Origin: Dehalococcoidia bacterium
GTDB lineage: Bacteria; Chloroflexota; Dehalococcoidia; Bin125
DNA length: 64,000 nt
NCBI GenBank assembly: GCA_022822855.1
Contig: JAJDYG010000011.1
Location: 62,001 to 126,000 of the forward strand
Direction: 5' to 3'
Shown here: piece after piece, positions 17,409 through 29,640 of the stretch
Numbering within the stretch: position 1 is the stretch's first letter
Layout: each line of letters begins with the position of its first letter
The notes under the pieces: model-generated
Databases searched by the model: none
Told to the model about the DNA's origin: nothing
The model's input: the letters and a program-made list of their open reading frames with translations, nothing else
Program-made: the position numbers and the translations under genes

Positions 17409-17662
17409 CAGAGGTCGGGAGTTCGGACCGGCAACGTCAGGCGCTCGAATTCCCGGCCATCTTGCGGGATCTGGAGCAGCAACTCTGCGAGCGTTGGCGC
17501 GTTGGCCTGTTCGATCCGGCGAAGTCGCTCATACTCGTCCACGGCGAGTACCACGACTGCCGGTTTCCCGCGTCGGGTGACACGCTGCGGGTCGCCAGCG
17601 AGCGCGGCGTCAACTACAGCGCTCAGGCGATTCTTGGCATCTTGTAGCGGCCAGTCAGTCAT
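17408..17662 (-). CDS. Phd/YefM-family antitoxin
   Basis: An 84-residue protein: WPLQDAKNRLSAVVDAALAGDPQRVTRRGK followed by PAVVVLAVDEYERL is the Phd/YefM DNA-binding fold, and the C-terminal tail (PTLAELLLQIPQDG onward) is the toxin-binding segment. Its stop shares a base with the vapC start (TGATG), a standard antitoxin-toxin arrangement. Since the toxin frame is broken, this may be a stranded antitoxin acting as an autorepressor or immunity factor. Confidence 0.82.
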   Translation of the reverse strand: MTDWPLQDAKNRLSAVVDAALAGDPQRVTRRGKPAVVVLAVDEYERLRRIEQANAPTLAELLLQIPQDGREFERLTLPVRTPDL

Positions 17663-17880
17663 GATGACTCCCAGGCTAGACAGAACGGCTAGCTGCTGCC
17701 CAGACCGGCAATCGAGGATTGTGTACTGCTCGTGCTCCTCGGTTGAGGGATGCGCGTTGGCCTCATGCAGGGTCTTGACGGACTGCTCCAGGATCGACTG
17801 ATCCCGCTGGCAGCCGCGACAGACGTCCCGGAGACGGACAGGCCCTCACACCACAGACGAGCTACTTGACATATCGTTGG

Positions 17881-17953
17881 TGGCCCCAACGGGATTCGAA
17901 CCCGTGCTACCAGCTTGAAAGGCTGGCGTCCTAGGCCTCTAGACGATGGGGCC
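17881..17953 (-). tRNA. tRNA-Glu (TTC)
   Basis: Minus-strand cloverleaf with acceptor GGCCCCA/TGGGGCC, a D arm, anticodon stem CCAGC/GCTGG with loop CTTTCAA (anticodon TTC), and T arm GTTCGAATC. CCA is not encoded. It lies 46 bases from the end of the aminotransferase gene. Confidence 0.95.
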
Positions 17954-17999
17954 GACCGGTCTCAGCTTACATGGCCCGCTGCATCCGAGACCGTTCAGT

Positions 18000-19187
18000 T
18001 CATGCGCCTGTCAACTCTGATATCGCGGCGGCGAAGCCAGGCGCCGCGCCTTCGAGTTCTCTCTGCTCGACGCAGTAGGAGATGCGGAAGTAGCCCTCCA
18101 TGCCGAAACCTCGGCCCGGCACGACCAGCACGCCCTGACGCTGCAGTGCGGCGACCAACTCCATCTCGTCGGCGACGGGCGACTTCGGGAACATGTAGAA
18201 CGCGCCCTCCGGCTTGCGTACCTCGTAGCCCGCGGAGGTAAGCACCTCGTAGAGATAGTCGCGCTTCCGCTGATAATCGGTCGTGTCGATCGTGACGGTC
18301 TGCAGATTGCGAACCAAATGCTGCATGATCGCCGGCGCGTTGACGAAGCCAAGTACTCGATTGCAGAAGATCAGCGCATCCATCAGCGAGCCGCCGTCGT
18401 CGTAGTCAGGATGGACGGCGATGTAGCCGATCCGTTCCCCGGGCAGCGCCAGATCCTTGGCGTGCGACGTGACGGTGATCGTCCGCTCGTATGCGAGCTG
18501 AGGGAACGGATAGGCGTATTCGTCGAAGAGGATTTTGCGGTAGGGCTCATCGCTGACCAGGAAGATCTCAGTGCCGAACTCCGCCGACTTTGAGCGCAGA
18601 AGCTCAGCAAGCGGGCTGATGAAAGACTCTGGATACATGGCGCCCGAGGGATTGTTGGGTGAGTTGACGATCACCAGCTTGGTGCGCCGGGAGAGCTTGC
18701 TCGCCAGTTCATCGAGATCAGGGATGAAGTCGGCGTCGCAGCCGACAACGACCGGCTTCGCGGCGTGGTTCGCGGCGTAGAAGAGGTATTCGGCGAAGAA
18801 CGGCGTGAGGATGACCACTTCATCGTCGCGGTCGCAGAGGGCGTGTATGACGACATTCAATGCCGCGGCCGCGCCGACGGTCATGACGACATGGTCGGCG
18901 CCGTAGCTCAACCCTGTCTCGTCCGAAAGCGCGTCGGCGACGGCCTGCCGGGTCTCGACGTAGCCGAGATTGGGCATGTAGCGATGCACGCCAGGCGCGG
19001 CGGCGGCGGCGTAAGTGCGCAGCTCATCGAAGAACTGCGGCGGCGGCTCGGCGATCGGATTGCCCAGCGAGAGATCGAAGACGTTCTCCGGCCCACGTTC
19101 CTGTCGAAGCTGGATGCCCAGCTCAAACATCCGGCGAATCCAGGAACTGTCCTCCATCGCCCGCTGAATGTCAGCCGCAACTGCCAT
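18000..19187 (-). CDS. Class I/II pyridoxal-phosphate aminotransferase
   Basis: A 395-residue protein of AspC-like fold type I. Landmarks are LSLGNP near the N-terminus, a Tyr before the cofactor (MTVGAAAALNVV), the N of NSPNNPSG (pyridine-ring pocket), D and Y in VSDEPYRKILFDEY, the Schiff-base Lys in SHAKDLALPGERIGY, and the substrate-carboxylate Arg in YFRISYC. Full length, so transamination of an amino acid with 2-oxoglutarate is expected; the substrate (Asp, Ala or aromatic) is not certain. ATG 19187 gives a normal N-terminus. Downstream on the same strand is tRNA-Glu. Confidence 0.88.
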   Translation of the reverse strand: MAVAADIQRAMEDSSWIRRMFELGIQLRQERGPENVFDLSLGNPIAEPPPQFFDELRTYAAAAAPGVHRYMPNLGYVETRQAVADALSDETGLSYGADHVVMTVGAAAALNVVIHALCDRDDEVVILTPFFAEYLFYAANHAAKPVVVGCDADFIPDLDELASKLSRRTKLVIVNSPNNPSGAMYPESFISPLAELLRSKSAEFGTEIFLVSDEPYRKILFDEYAYPFPQLAYERTITVTSHAKDLALPGERIGYIAVHPDYDDGGSLMDALIFCNRVLGFVNAPAIMQHLVRNLQTVTIDTTDYQRKRDYLYEVLTSAGYEVRKPEGAFYMFPKSPVADEMELVAALQRQGVLVVPGRGFGMEGYFRISYCVEQRELEGAAPGFAAAISELTGA

Positions 19188-19228
19188 CGTCGCTCCTCCA
19201 AAAGCCCGCGCTCGGTCGTGTCAGCAGG

Positions 19229-19660
19229 CTACCTCAGCACCTCGCGGAGCAGTTCTCGGCTGTAGCTTCCGATCTCGTCGCAGATGCGGCGAAACACCTC
19301 GACCATTTGCTCCCGGCTCAGGTCCGCATAGTCGGGATCCTCGAACGCGCGATGCATGGTCCGTGTGGCGCCGGGAAGGACCGGACAGGATTCCCTGGCC
19401 GAGTCGCACACTGTCAGGACGAGATCGAATTCATCCTCGAGGTACTCGTCAATGTGATTCGAGGTGTGGCTGGAGATGTCGATACCGACTTCTTCCATGA
19501 CGGCGATCGCGATCGGATGAACGCCCTTCGGCTCGGTGCCTGCACTGGAGACAACGACCCGATCGCCTCCGATCTGGGCCAGCCAGCCGTGGGCCATCTG
19601 AGAGCGTGCCCGGTTCCCTGTACAGATCACCAGGATGCGGAAGGGGTCAACGTGTTGCAC
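19229..19660 (-). CDS. arsC: Arsenate reductase / low-molecular-weight protein tyrosine phosphatase-like
   Basis: About 143 residues from GTG 19660, preceded by GGGAGG at six bases. The P-loop CTGNRARSQMAHGW is the C-x5-R-S active site of ArsC/LMW-PTP proteins. VLTVCDSARESCPVLPG supplies the two extra Cys used in thioredoxin-coupled arsenate reductases, and FEDPDYADLS the catalytic Asp-Pro loop. The Cys triad (CTGN, VCDS, ESCP) favours arsenate reductase over a phosphatase. No arsenite efflux pump is adjacent. Confidence 0.85.
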   Translation of the reverse strand: MQHVDPFRILVICTGNRARSQMAHGWLAQIGGDRVVVSSAGTEPKGVHPIAIAVMEEVGIDISSHTSNHIDEYLEDEFDLVLTVCDSARESCPVLPGATRTMHRAFEDPDYADLSREQMVEVFRRICDEIGSYSRELLREVLR

Positions 19661-19850
19661 GACCAACCTCCCGCCAGGACAGAGCAGATTTGCCGGATGA
19701 AGCGGGGTTCCTCACCCGCATCCTGCGCGAAGGCTGGACCTGGATGACGCGTTCGAACCTCGGACGCAACTGAGCGTATCGGCCGCCGAGTTATGACTCC
19801 ACGGTCCCGCGACGTGAGCGAGGCATACACTCCGACTTGGAGGGCTGTGG

Positions 19851-21275
19851 ATGAGCCAACGACGGGGCTATCGTCGACGGCCCGGCGATGTCGTCCTGCG
19901 GCGGGCACGGCTGCAGCCGGAGCGCGTGCTGGCCAGGCCCCAGCGGCGGATACGGATCACGCCTCGCGCCTGGATGGTCGTCGTCCTCTTCGCTGTCGTC
20001 ATGCTCATCGGCGGCGGGTTGCTGCACTTGCCAGCTTCGTCGGCGAGCGGCGAGTCGATTCCCTTCCTGGACGCCCTGTTCACGTCGGTGTCCGCCGTCA
20101 GCGTGACCGGACTGACCCGTTTCGACACGGAAGAGACGTTCTCGCACTTCGGCGAATTCGTGACGCTGGCGCTCTTCCAGCTCGGCGGTCTCGGCGTCAC
20201 GATGTACGCCGGTGTGCTGATCGTCCTCGCCGGCCAACGTCTCGGCATGCGCGGGCGGGCCTTCCTCGGACTCGAGCTGATGACGACGGGGGTAGAAGGA
20301 TCGGGCGCGTCGATCCTGTTGCGGCGCGTGATGATCTACACCGCGATCATCGAGTTCACCACCTTCATTCTGTTGCTGCCCTGGTTCCTTATCGAGCTAC
20401 CGGGGGACATCTCCCGCGGCCGCGCCGTCTGGTTGGCGGGATATCACGCGATCTCGGCCTTCAACAACGCAGGCTTCGATCTGATGGGCGGCAGCCGCAG
20501 CTTCGTCGGACAGGCGCACGACGTCTGGCCGATGGTCGTGATGGGCATTTCCGCCTTCCTGGGGTCGTTGTCGTTCCTGACAGTCTTCAACCTCAGGCAG
20601 CCGCGACGCCGATGGACACTGGACACCAAGCTGGTGGTCACCGGGATGGTCGCGCTGCTGGTGATCGGAATGGCGTTCTTCTTGATCGCCGACTGGTCGA
20701 GGCTGTTCGCCGACCAGAGCGCTGGCTCGAAGCTGGTCAACTCGCTCTTCCTGTCGGTCAACCGAACCACGGGCATGACCACCGCGCCGCTCGAGCAGGC
20801 CGGCAACGATACCTCCCTGGCCATGATCATCCTCATGTTCATTGGCGGCGCCTCGACCTCGACGGCCTCCGGAATCAAGATCGGCTCGTTCATGGTCGTG
20901 ACGTTCGGCGTGATCTCGGCGCTGATCGGATCGCCGCGGGTCGTCGCGTTCGGGCGGGAGATTCCGGCATCGGTCGTGCTTCGCGCAAACGCTCTGGTGC
21001 TCATCGCCCTCGGCGGTTACACCTTTGGGCTCCTCTTCTTCATTGCCGTCGACCCGAACATTGATGTGCTGCCAGCGGCATTCGATGTGATGTCGGCGCT
21101 GGCCAACTGCGGTTGGACCCAGGGAGCGTCGCAGGCCGCCACGCAGGCTGGGGCGAATATCCTGATCATGATGATGTTCGTCGGCCGGCTGGGTCCGCTG
21201 GTGATCACCAGCCTGATCCCCGACCGTCCACGTGAACGGTTCCGTTTCCCCACCGAAGCGGTCCGGATCGGATAG
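19851..21275 (+). CDS. ktrB: Trk/Ktr-family potassium uptake membrane subunit
   Basis: A 474-residue channel-like transporter with four M1-P-M2 repeats. The filter regions are visible as SVSAVSVTGL, SAFNNAGF, VNRTTGMT and SALANCGWT, each with the conserved Gly. The N-terminus is Arg-rich and cytoplasmic. The gene stops 8 bases before the RCK subunit, so the two form a KtrAB/TrkHA-like system in the cytoplasmic membrane importing K+. ATG 19851 follows GGAGGG. A classical KtrB name fits the length; TrkH is the alternative label. Confidence 0.9.
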   Translation: MSQRRGYRRRPGDVVLRRARLQPERVLARPQRRIRITPRAWMVVVLFAVVMLIGGGLLHLPASSASGESIPFLDALFTSVSAVSVTGLTRFDTEETFSHFGEFVTLALFQLGGLGVTMYAGVLIVLAGQRLGMRGRAFLGLELMTTGVEGSGASILLRRVMIYTAIIEFTTFILLLPWFLIELPGDISRGRAVWLAGYHAISAFNNAGFDLMGGSRSFVGQAHDVWPMVVMGISAFLGSLSFLTVFNLRQPRRRWTLDTKLVVTGMVALLVIGMAFFLIADWSRLFADQSAGSKLVNSLFLSVNRTTGMTTAPLEQAGNDTSLAMIILMFIGGASTSTASGIKIGSFMVVTFGVISALIGSPRVVAFGREIPASVVLRANALVLIALGGYTFGLLFFIAVDPNIDVLPAAFDVMSALANCGWTQGASQAATQAGANILIMMMFVGRLGPLVITSLIPDRPRERFRFPTEAVRIG

Positions 21276-21283
21276 GAGCCCGG

Positions 21284-21928
21284 ATGCAGGTCGCCGTGTT
21301 AGGACTGGGACGCTTTGGCTCGCACCTGGCCGAGGCACTGGACGATCTGGGTCACGAAGTGTTGGCCATCGACCTGGACGAGAGCAACGTCCATGAGCTC
21401 GCGCCGCGCGTCACCGACGCGCGCATCGCCGACATCACGGACATCGACGCCCTGAGAGCCTTGTCGCTGGGTGAAGTCGATGTCGCCGTAGTCGCAACCG
21501 CGGACCTCGAGGCGTCGGTGCTGGCGATGATGAATCTGAAGCAACTCGACGTGCAGATGGTCTACGCCAAGGCCTCAACCGACCGCCACGCGCGCATTCT
21601 CAGGCTGCTTGGAGCACAGCGAGTGATCCGGCCGGAGCGGGATGGCGCCGAGCGTTTCGCCCACATCATCCGCGTAGCCTCCGCGAGCGACTTTTTGCCG
21701 CTGACGGCGAGCTACGGGATCGGCGTCTTTCCGATCCCGGCGACCTGGGTGAGCCAGACAGTCGAATGGGCACTCGAGCGGGCCGGAAACCGGCGTCTGA
21801 TCGCGCTGGTCCGGGGCGACGAGGTGTTGCTCAACCCTGTCATGTCGGAACAGGTCCAGGTGGGAGACCGGTTCGTCTTCTCGGCGTTGGACGAACAACT
21901 CGGCGAACCCCTGGACGGTCGACGGTAA
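21284..21928 (+). CDS. ktrA: Ktr/Trk regulatory RCK subunit
   Basis: A 214-residue peripheral subunit. The RCK_N Rossmann domain has VLGLGRFGSHLAEAL and the acidic end of the second strand (AIDLDESN), binding NAD(H)/ATP. Later strands VVATADLEASVLAMMNLK and VYAKASTDRH fit the family. An RCK_C domain occupies the last 80 residues (VNPVMSEQVQVGDRF-type ending). It gates KtrB. 8 bases downstream of ktrB in one transcript. Confidence 0.9.
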   Translation: MQVAVLGLGRFGSHLAEALDDLGHEVLAIDLDESNVHELAPRVTDARIADITDIDALRALSLGEVDVAVVATADLEASVLAMMNLKQLDVQMVYAKASTDRHARILRLLGAQRVIRPERDGAERFAHIIRVASASDFLPLTASYGIGVFPIPATWVSQTVEWALERAGNRRLIALVRGDEVLLNPVMSEQVQVGDRFVFSALDEQLGEPLDGRR

Positions 21929-22022
21929 CGGGCTTCGATCGACAGCCGCCGCTGCCGGGCGAACAGACGATCCACACTCTGCGTCGTCAGCCGTCGACGG
22001 GAAGGCGCGGCCCCAGCCTCGG

Positions 22023-22064
22023 AAAAACGACAGCCGACCGACTCTCAGCGAGTCGGTCGGCTGT
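22023..22064 (-). terminator. Rho-independent terminator of the 23S/tRNA-fMet transcript
   Basis: A perfect 14-bp stem (22030-22043 with 22051-22064) and 7-base loop. On the minus strand it is followed by CG and TTTTT (22027-22023). It ends the rRNA/tRNA unit and may also block read-through from ktrA on the other strand. Confidence 0.85.
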
Positions 22065-22072
22065 GTTGGATC

Positions 22073-22147
<75 letters not shown>

Positions 22148-22255
22148 ACGCGGGGAGATAGTGAAGAGATGCGTACGTATGTAGTTGACGCTGCTTCGAC
22201 TGTCCTTCGCCGATGCGCTGCAGCAGCTGCGCACCAGGTTCGCGCTGCAGTAGCT

Positions 22256-22272
22256 GCGCGTGGCGTAGGGCA

Positions 22273-22279
<7 letters not shown>
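22256..22279 (-). other. 3' half of the 23S rRNA processing stem
   Basis: Pairs with 25254-25277: 24 bases with a single mismatch. Together they bracket the 23S gene as the usual RNase III processing stalk, showing that 23S is processed as a separate precursor. Confidence 0.75.
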
Positions 22280-25253
<2,974 letters not shown>

Positions 25254-25260
<7 letters not shown>

Positions 25261-25277
25261 TGCGCTACGCCACGCGC
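25254..25277 (-). other. 5' half of the 23S rRNA processing stem
   Basis: Pairs with 22256-22279 (23 of 24 bases), extending the terminal helix of 23S rRNA into both flanks. Confidence 0.75.
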
Positions 25278-25633
25278 ATGCATCTCCGCGATCAGGAGTT
25301 CCCCATCGGCATTGTTGCTGATGCCGACGGTCCCCACCGCATGCCGCGCGCCGCGCCGTTCTCGCCCCAAGCTGGGCCGGGAACCAGCGCAGTCATCTGC
25401 ATGTCGTCTAGAACCACACACGTACCTCCCGCGCTCATCCGGCTGCAGCAAGCAACCAGCTGACGCGAGAGTTTCCCGCAGCCCCCCTGATGTCGATGGA
25501 GACCGACGCCGTCGCCGACCTCCGGGGGGATGCTGTGGACGCATCTCAATCACTATGTCCCTTGTGAAGGCGCATCCCGAGGTCGGTCGCCCCGCGTCAA
25601 AGCGGGTCTGCTGAATTCGGGGTGCAAGGAGCA
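25278..25633 (-). other. 23S leader region
   Basis: About 350 bases between the promoter and the 23S processing stem. No tRNA, 16S or convincing ORF is visible on either strand. Several short GC-rich inverted repeats may be antitermination or processing structures; none was recognised. Confidence 0.4.
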
Positions 25634-25663
25634 ATATTACCGACGCCAAACCCAACATGTCAA
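25634..25663 (-). promoter_or_regulatory. Sigma70-type promoter of the 23S rRNA unit
   Basis: Minus strand TTGACA (25663-25658), an 18-base spacer and TAATAT (25639-25634). A consensus -35 and near-consensus -10 give a predicted start near 25627. It lies between the DUF169 gene and 23S and is the only strong promoter seen there. Confidence 0.7.
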
Positions 25664-25891
25664 CAAGCGGTTTACACAGCCGGTGGGTCGATGGTGGATG
25701 CCAGGCGCCCGCTCCCGCCGTCCCGGTGGGCTCACCAACAGGGAGTGGGCGAACTGCCTGCTCCCCAGGGAGCCGGCGTCGCGATGCGACGGCACGGATC
25801 CCTTCTCGCAACGGCGAACCACTACCTGTATGGCCGTTACCCCTGAGCGGGGTCCAGGCGGAAACGGTCGCAGGCTGTTGCGCAGCAACAG

Positions 25892-26716
25892 CTAGAACCG
25901 GTCCTGATACGACCTCGCCAGCGACTCCGACGGATCCGCCTGGATGCCCAGCGGCGGAATCGGGTAACGCAGCCCGTTGCGGGACAGCTTGTCCAGGCCG
26001 TCCAGCAGCTTGGGCAGATACCTGGGCGGGATCGCCATCAGCAGCTCGTCATCCTGCACCCCGCCGAAGCGCCGCTCCGCGTAGCAGGGGATGCTCAGCG
26101 ACGGCTCGCCGGTGCGCAGCGCCCGGCCCCAGCTATCGGCGCAGGCCGACTCGCCGACCGACGCGAACTCGAACTTCTTGAAGCCCGAGAACTGCAGCCC
26201 GTTGATCAGGATGATCATCTGCCCGGGCGTCCCGTAGAGCAGCACCACATCCGGCGGATCGAGCCGGCCGGTAGCGATCGGCGAGAGCGCCAGCGCCGCG
26301 TAACGGCCGTAGGGCATCACGTCCATCGCCTGCTGGTGCAGGATCGAGTCCTCGTCGGTCTCAAACCAGACATTCGTCATCGTCGTGCGTAGACGCCACT
26401 CGCCGTCGTCTTCGTTCGGGTGAAGTCCGACTGGCGCGCCGCATTGCGCGCCGATCAGGTCGTCCATCGTCACGCCCAGTGTGAAATTCAACCAGCGCGC
26501 CTGCGCCACGAGTTGGTCGAGCGCATGCTTGAACTGCGGCCGGCGGATCCGCTCGACCTCCTGCATTTCCTCGATCGTCTCGAACATCTTCATCCCGACC
26601 GGCGTCGCCGTCAGACGCAGGTAGCGCTGCAAACCCGCCACGATTCCCGGCCAGTCGTAGCTGTCCGGCTCCGGCGGCGCATCCGCGGCGACTCCGACTG
26701 CAGGTGCGGTGGTCAT
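25892..26716 (-). CDS. DUF169 family protein
   Basis: About 274 residues from ATG 26716, preceded by GGAG about nine bases upstream; the open frame to 26824 is low-complexity Thr/Pro/Arg. The body fits the DUF169 family: TATPVGMKMFE near the start, an aromatic segment ARWLNFTLGVTMDD, GAQCGAP, and PPDVVLLYGTPGQMIILINGLQF in the middle, and a C-terminal region with Cys-containing strands (GESACADSWGRAL, SIPCYAERRFG). The function of the family is not established. It is divergent from the secreted binding protein. Confidence 0.7.
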   Translation of the reverse strand: MTTAPAVGVAADAPPEPDSYDWPGIVAGLQRYLRLTATPVGMKMFETIEEMQEVERIRRPQFKHALDQLVAQARWLNFTLGVTMDDLIGAQCGAPVGLHPNEDDGEWRLRTTMTNVWFETDEDSILHQQAMDVMPYGRYAALALSPIATGRLDPPDVVLLYGTPGQMIILINGLQFSGFKKFEFASVGESACADSWGRALRTGEPSLSIPCYAERRFGGVQDDELLMAIPPRYLPKLLDGLDKLSRNGLRYPIPPLGIQADPSESLARSYQDRF

Positions 26717-26874
26717 GACTGGTTCTCCATCCCTGGTCCTGGTTGGCATGGTTGGCCTGGTTGGCATGGTACGAGGTGCGCCCCCGACCAGGCCTGAGGA
26801 GACCTGAATCGGATGGTCGGTCATTACTCTGTCGGCAGTCCACGTGAATTCTCCTTCGATACAAGGGATTGCAA

Positions 26875-28080
26875 ATGCTCAGTCGATTCAAAGGACGTCT
26901 CCTCCTTCTCGCGACGCTCGCAGTCGCGGTCGTGTTGACGACGCTCGCCAATCAGCTCTGGTTCGGCCCCGCCGATGCCGGCTCGCATGACGAATTCACG
27001 ACCGAGGTCCGAATCAGTGCGAAACAGCTCGCCGACGGACGCGTCGAGTTCGCCCTCCAGCAATGGGACGGTAGTCAATGGGGCGAGCGGATTCTCCCCC
27101 ATCCCCGACTCTTTCCTGCGAACTCCCGCGTCGATCTTTGGCGTAACAGCGGCCGAATCGAGATCGAGACGCCGTTGCCCCCGGCGGGGCCAATGCCCAC
27201 CCTCTGCGTGGTGGGCAACGGCGACCCGGACAAGCTGTTCTGGCAGTTCGTCGAGTTGCACTCGAAGCGAGCAGCCGACCTGATCGGAGTCAACCTGATC
27301 TATTCGACGCACATGGATCCGAGCAAGCGCGTCGAGGCGATCGAGGAATGCGTTGAGGAGGACGCAAAGATGATCGTCGCCGCGCTGGCAGACGCCGACG
27401 CCATCATTCCAGCCTTGCAGGACGCGGCCGATCACGGCGTACGGATCGCCAGCTTTGGAGCAGGCGAGGAACACGCCGACCGCGCCGGCTCACTGATTCA
27501 CGTATCGCTTGACGAATCGGCTGCCGGACGCCGGGCCGCCGAACAGTTCGACTCATTCCACACTTCTGGCGTTGTGCTCTGCGTCGCCCCGCACGACGCT
27601 CATGCCGGCCGCCTGGAAGTCTGCGATGCGGTCGCCGAGTCGTACACGGGCGGCCTCGTGGAACAGGTTCAGCTGAGCGAAGAGGACGCCGAGCAGCAGT
27701 TCGACGACCTGCTCGGGGATCGTCCGCAGGTAGCGGGATTGCTGCTGCTGGAAGCCGACCTGCTCCCTCACGCCATCGACGCGATGGTGCATTCCGGAGT
27801 CAAGCCAGTGCTCGGCTCGATCGGCGAATATCCGCTCTCCAGATTTGGCAGATCGTTTGAGCAGCGGGACCTGATCAAGTTCACGGTGATGGACTTGGCC
27901 CGTTTCGAGACGTTGCTCTCTGCAGCTGCTCTGCATTACATGTACTCCAACCACCCCAACGCCCGATTCTTCGACGGCGCCATGATCTTCGCGGGAGCAC
28001 CCAACGTGCACACCGGCGGACCGACCGGCGGACACGGCCGTCCTGCCGAAGGCGGCCACGGTCACGACGACGGTCACTAG
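26875..28080 (+). CDS. Secreted module-A protein fused to a periplasmic-binding-protein-like domain, His-rich tail
   Basis: A 401-residue protein from ATG 26875 (AAGGGA eight bases upstream). A signal peptide/anchor covers residues 5-30. Module A (about 45-99: VRISAKQLADGRVEFALQQW ... W ... ERILP ... PANSRVD) is shared with the proteins at 11832 and 35816. The rest resembles a type-1 sugar-binding periplasmic protein (Peripla_BP_4 type): repeated Rossmann-like strands, a segment ADAIIPALQDAADHGVRIASF, and GRRAAEQF. The C-terminal 25 residues are Gly/His-rich (GGHGRPAEGGHGHDDGH), a possible metal-binding tail. Likely extracellular or surface bound; no transporter genes are adjacent, so it may be a sensor or scavenger rather than an ABC receptor. 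Confidence 0.72.
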   Translation: MLSRFKGRLLLLATLAVAVVLTTLANQLWFGPADAGSHDEFTTEVRISAKQLADGRVEFALQQWDGSQWGERILPHPRLFPANSRVDLWRNSGRIEIETPLPPAGPMPTLCVVGNGDPDKLFWQFVELHSKRAADLIGVNLIYSTHMDPSKRVEAIEECVEEDAKMIVAALADADAIIPALQDAADHGVRIASFGAGEEHADRAGSLIHVSLDESAAGRRAAEQFDSFHTSGVVLCVAPHDAHAGRLEVCDAVAESYTGGLVEQVQLSEEDAEQQFDDLLGDRPQVAGLLLLEADLLPHAIDAMVHSGVKPVLGSIGEYPLSRFGRSFEQRDLIKFTVMDLARFETLLSAAALHYMYSNHPNARFFDGAMIFAGAPNVHTGGPTGGHGRPAEGGHGHDDGH

Positions 28081-28288
28081 CGCGGCCATCGGCATGGCCA
28101 TCAGCCCGTCAGCCCACCAGCCCACCAGCGTGGTGATCGACGCGTGCTCACTCCTGGTTCTCAACGCGCCGAGGCAGGCCGGAGCGCCGCCGTCGAGAAC
28201 CGGTTGTCCGGACCGTCGGCCTTGTCCTCCTTCCCTATGATGGTGAAGATTCTCACCGACAGTCCGCACCCTCGGAAGGACACCACCA

Positions 28289-29500
28289 ATGCCAGCACTC
28301 GACGGACTCAGAGTCCTCGACATGACCCAGTACGAAGCGGGCACGTCCTGCACCCAGGCACTGGCCTGGCACGGCGCCGATGTCGTCAAAATCGAGCAGC
28401 CCGGCGTCGGCGACCCCGGCCGCGGCGTCGGCAGCGGCGACGAGATCGACTCGCACTACTTCATCAACTGGAACGCCAACAAGCGCTCGGTCACGATCAA
28501 CCTGCGCGACGAACGCGGCAAAGCGCTGCTCTTCGAGATGCTGCCCCACTACGACGTCTTCGTCGAGAACTACGGCCCGGGCGTGATGGAGAAGCTGGGC
28601 CTGACCTACGAGGCGCTCAAGGAAGTCCACCCGAGCATCATCTACGCGCGGCTGAAGGGGTTCGGTCTCTCCGGTCCGTTCGCCAACTTCAAGAGCTTCG
28701 ATCCCGTAGCGCAGAACGCTGCCGGTGCGTTCTCCGTGACCGGCGAGGCCGACGGCCCGCCGATGCGGCCCGGAGCCTGCGTCGGCGACAGCGGCACCGG
28801 CATGCAGCTCGCCTTCGCGATCACCTCCGCCTACGTGCAGAAGCTGCGCACCGGCGAGGGTCAGCACATCGAGATCTCCATGCAGGAAGCGATGACCTAC
28901 TACGTGCGCACCCCGGTCGCCGGCACCCAGAGCTGGGGCGATGTGGCGGCCGAACGCCGAGGCAACGGCTGGAACGGTCCCACCGACCTCTACCCCTGCA
29001 AGCCGCTGCCCGGCTCCAACGGCGCAGACGACTACCTCTACATCATCGCGCTCACGACCCGCATGTGGGACACCTTCTGCGCGGCCATGGGTCGGCCCGA
29101 CATGGTCGTCGACCCCCGCTTCGCCGACGAGCAGGCGCGGATCGACAACAACGACGCGCTCAAGGCAGAGATCCGCGCCTGGACGATCCAGCACGACAAG
29201 TGGGAGGCGATGCAGATCCTCGGCGAGGCCGGAGTCCCCTGCTCGGCCACGCACAGCACCTACGACCTCTTCCACAACCCCCACTTCGACGAGCGAAACT
29301 TCATCCAGGACATCGATCACCCCGAGTGGGGACCCATCCGCCTCCTCGGCTGGGCGCCCAAGATGTCCAAGAGCAACGTCCCGATGACGGCCGCGCCGCT
29401 GCTCGCCGAGCACACCCGAGAAGTCCTCTGCGACGACCTCGGAATCGAAGGCGAAGAGTTCGCCCGCCTCGAAGCCGAAGGAATCGTCAGCAGCCGCTAG
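28289..29500 (+). CDS. CaiB/BaiF family (class III) CoA-transferase
   Basis: A 403-residue CoA-transferase starting ATG 28289 after GGAAGGA. The N-terminal PALDGLRVLDMTQYEAG, DVVKIEQPG, the CoA-binding stretch NKRSVTINLRDERGK, and the GEADGPPM...VGDSGTG segment, where the conserved Asp that forms the aspartyl-CoA intermediate is expected, all match class III enzymes. Full length. It moves CoA between carboxylic acids; substrates not predictable. A close paralog follows at 30310, so this is a local duplication. Confidence 0.88.
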   Translation: MPALDGLRVLDMTQYEAGTSCTQALAWHGADVVKIEQPGVGDPGRGVGSGDEIDSHYFINWNANKRSVTINLRDERGKALLFEMLPHYDVFVENYGPGVMEKLGLTYEALKEVHPSIIYARLKGFGLSGPFANFKSFDPVAQNAAGAFSVTGEADGPPMRPGACVGDSGTGMQLAFAITSAYVQKLRTGEGQHIEISMQEAMTYYVRTPVAGTQSWGDVAAERRGNGWNGPTDLYPCKPLPGSNGADDYLYIIALTTRMWDTFCAAMGRPDMVVDPRFADEQARIDNNDALKAEIRAWTIQHDKWEAMQILGEAGVPCSATHSTYDLFHNPHFDERNFIQDIDHPEWGPIRLLGWAPKMSKSNVPMTAAPLLAEHTREVLCDDLGIEGEEFARLEAEGIVSSR

Positions 29501-29640
29501 TCGAACTGTCGGTCAGCGACGCTGGCACAGCCGCGGGTCAAGGACATCGCGGACGCGAGTGGCCAGCTTCAAGCCGTAGGCGGCTCGCAGGCAAACCGCA
29601 GGCGGTGTCGCCGTCCTTCGTCGACTTGAGCGAACGAAGC

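Noticed and set aside
22148..22255. 5S rRNA between 23S and tRNA-fMet
   Set aside because: The gap is too short and lacks the conserved 5S segments on either strand.
28253..29413. 386-codon minus-strand frame opposite the first CoA-transferase
   Set aside because: Composition is Val/Gly/Arg-rich antisense of a well-recognised gene; typical long shadow frame in GC-rich DNA. The same applies to the 570-codon frame at 29950-31662.
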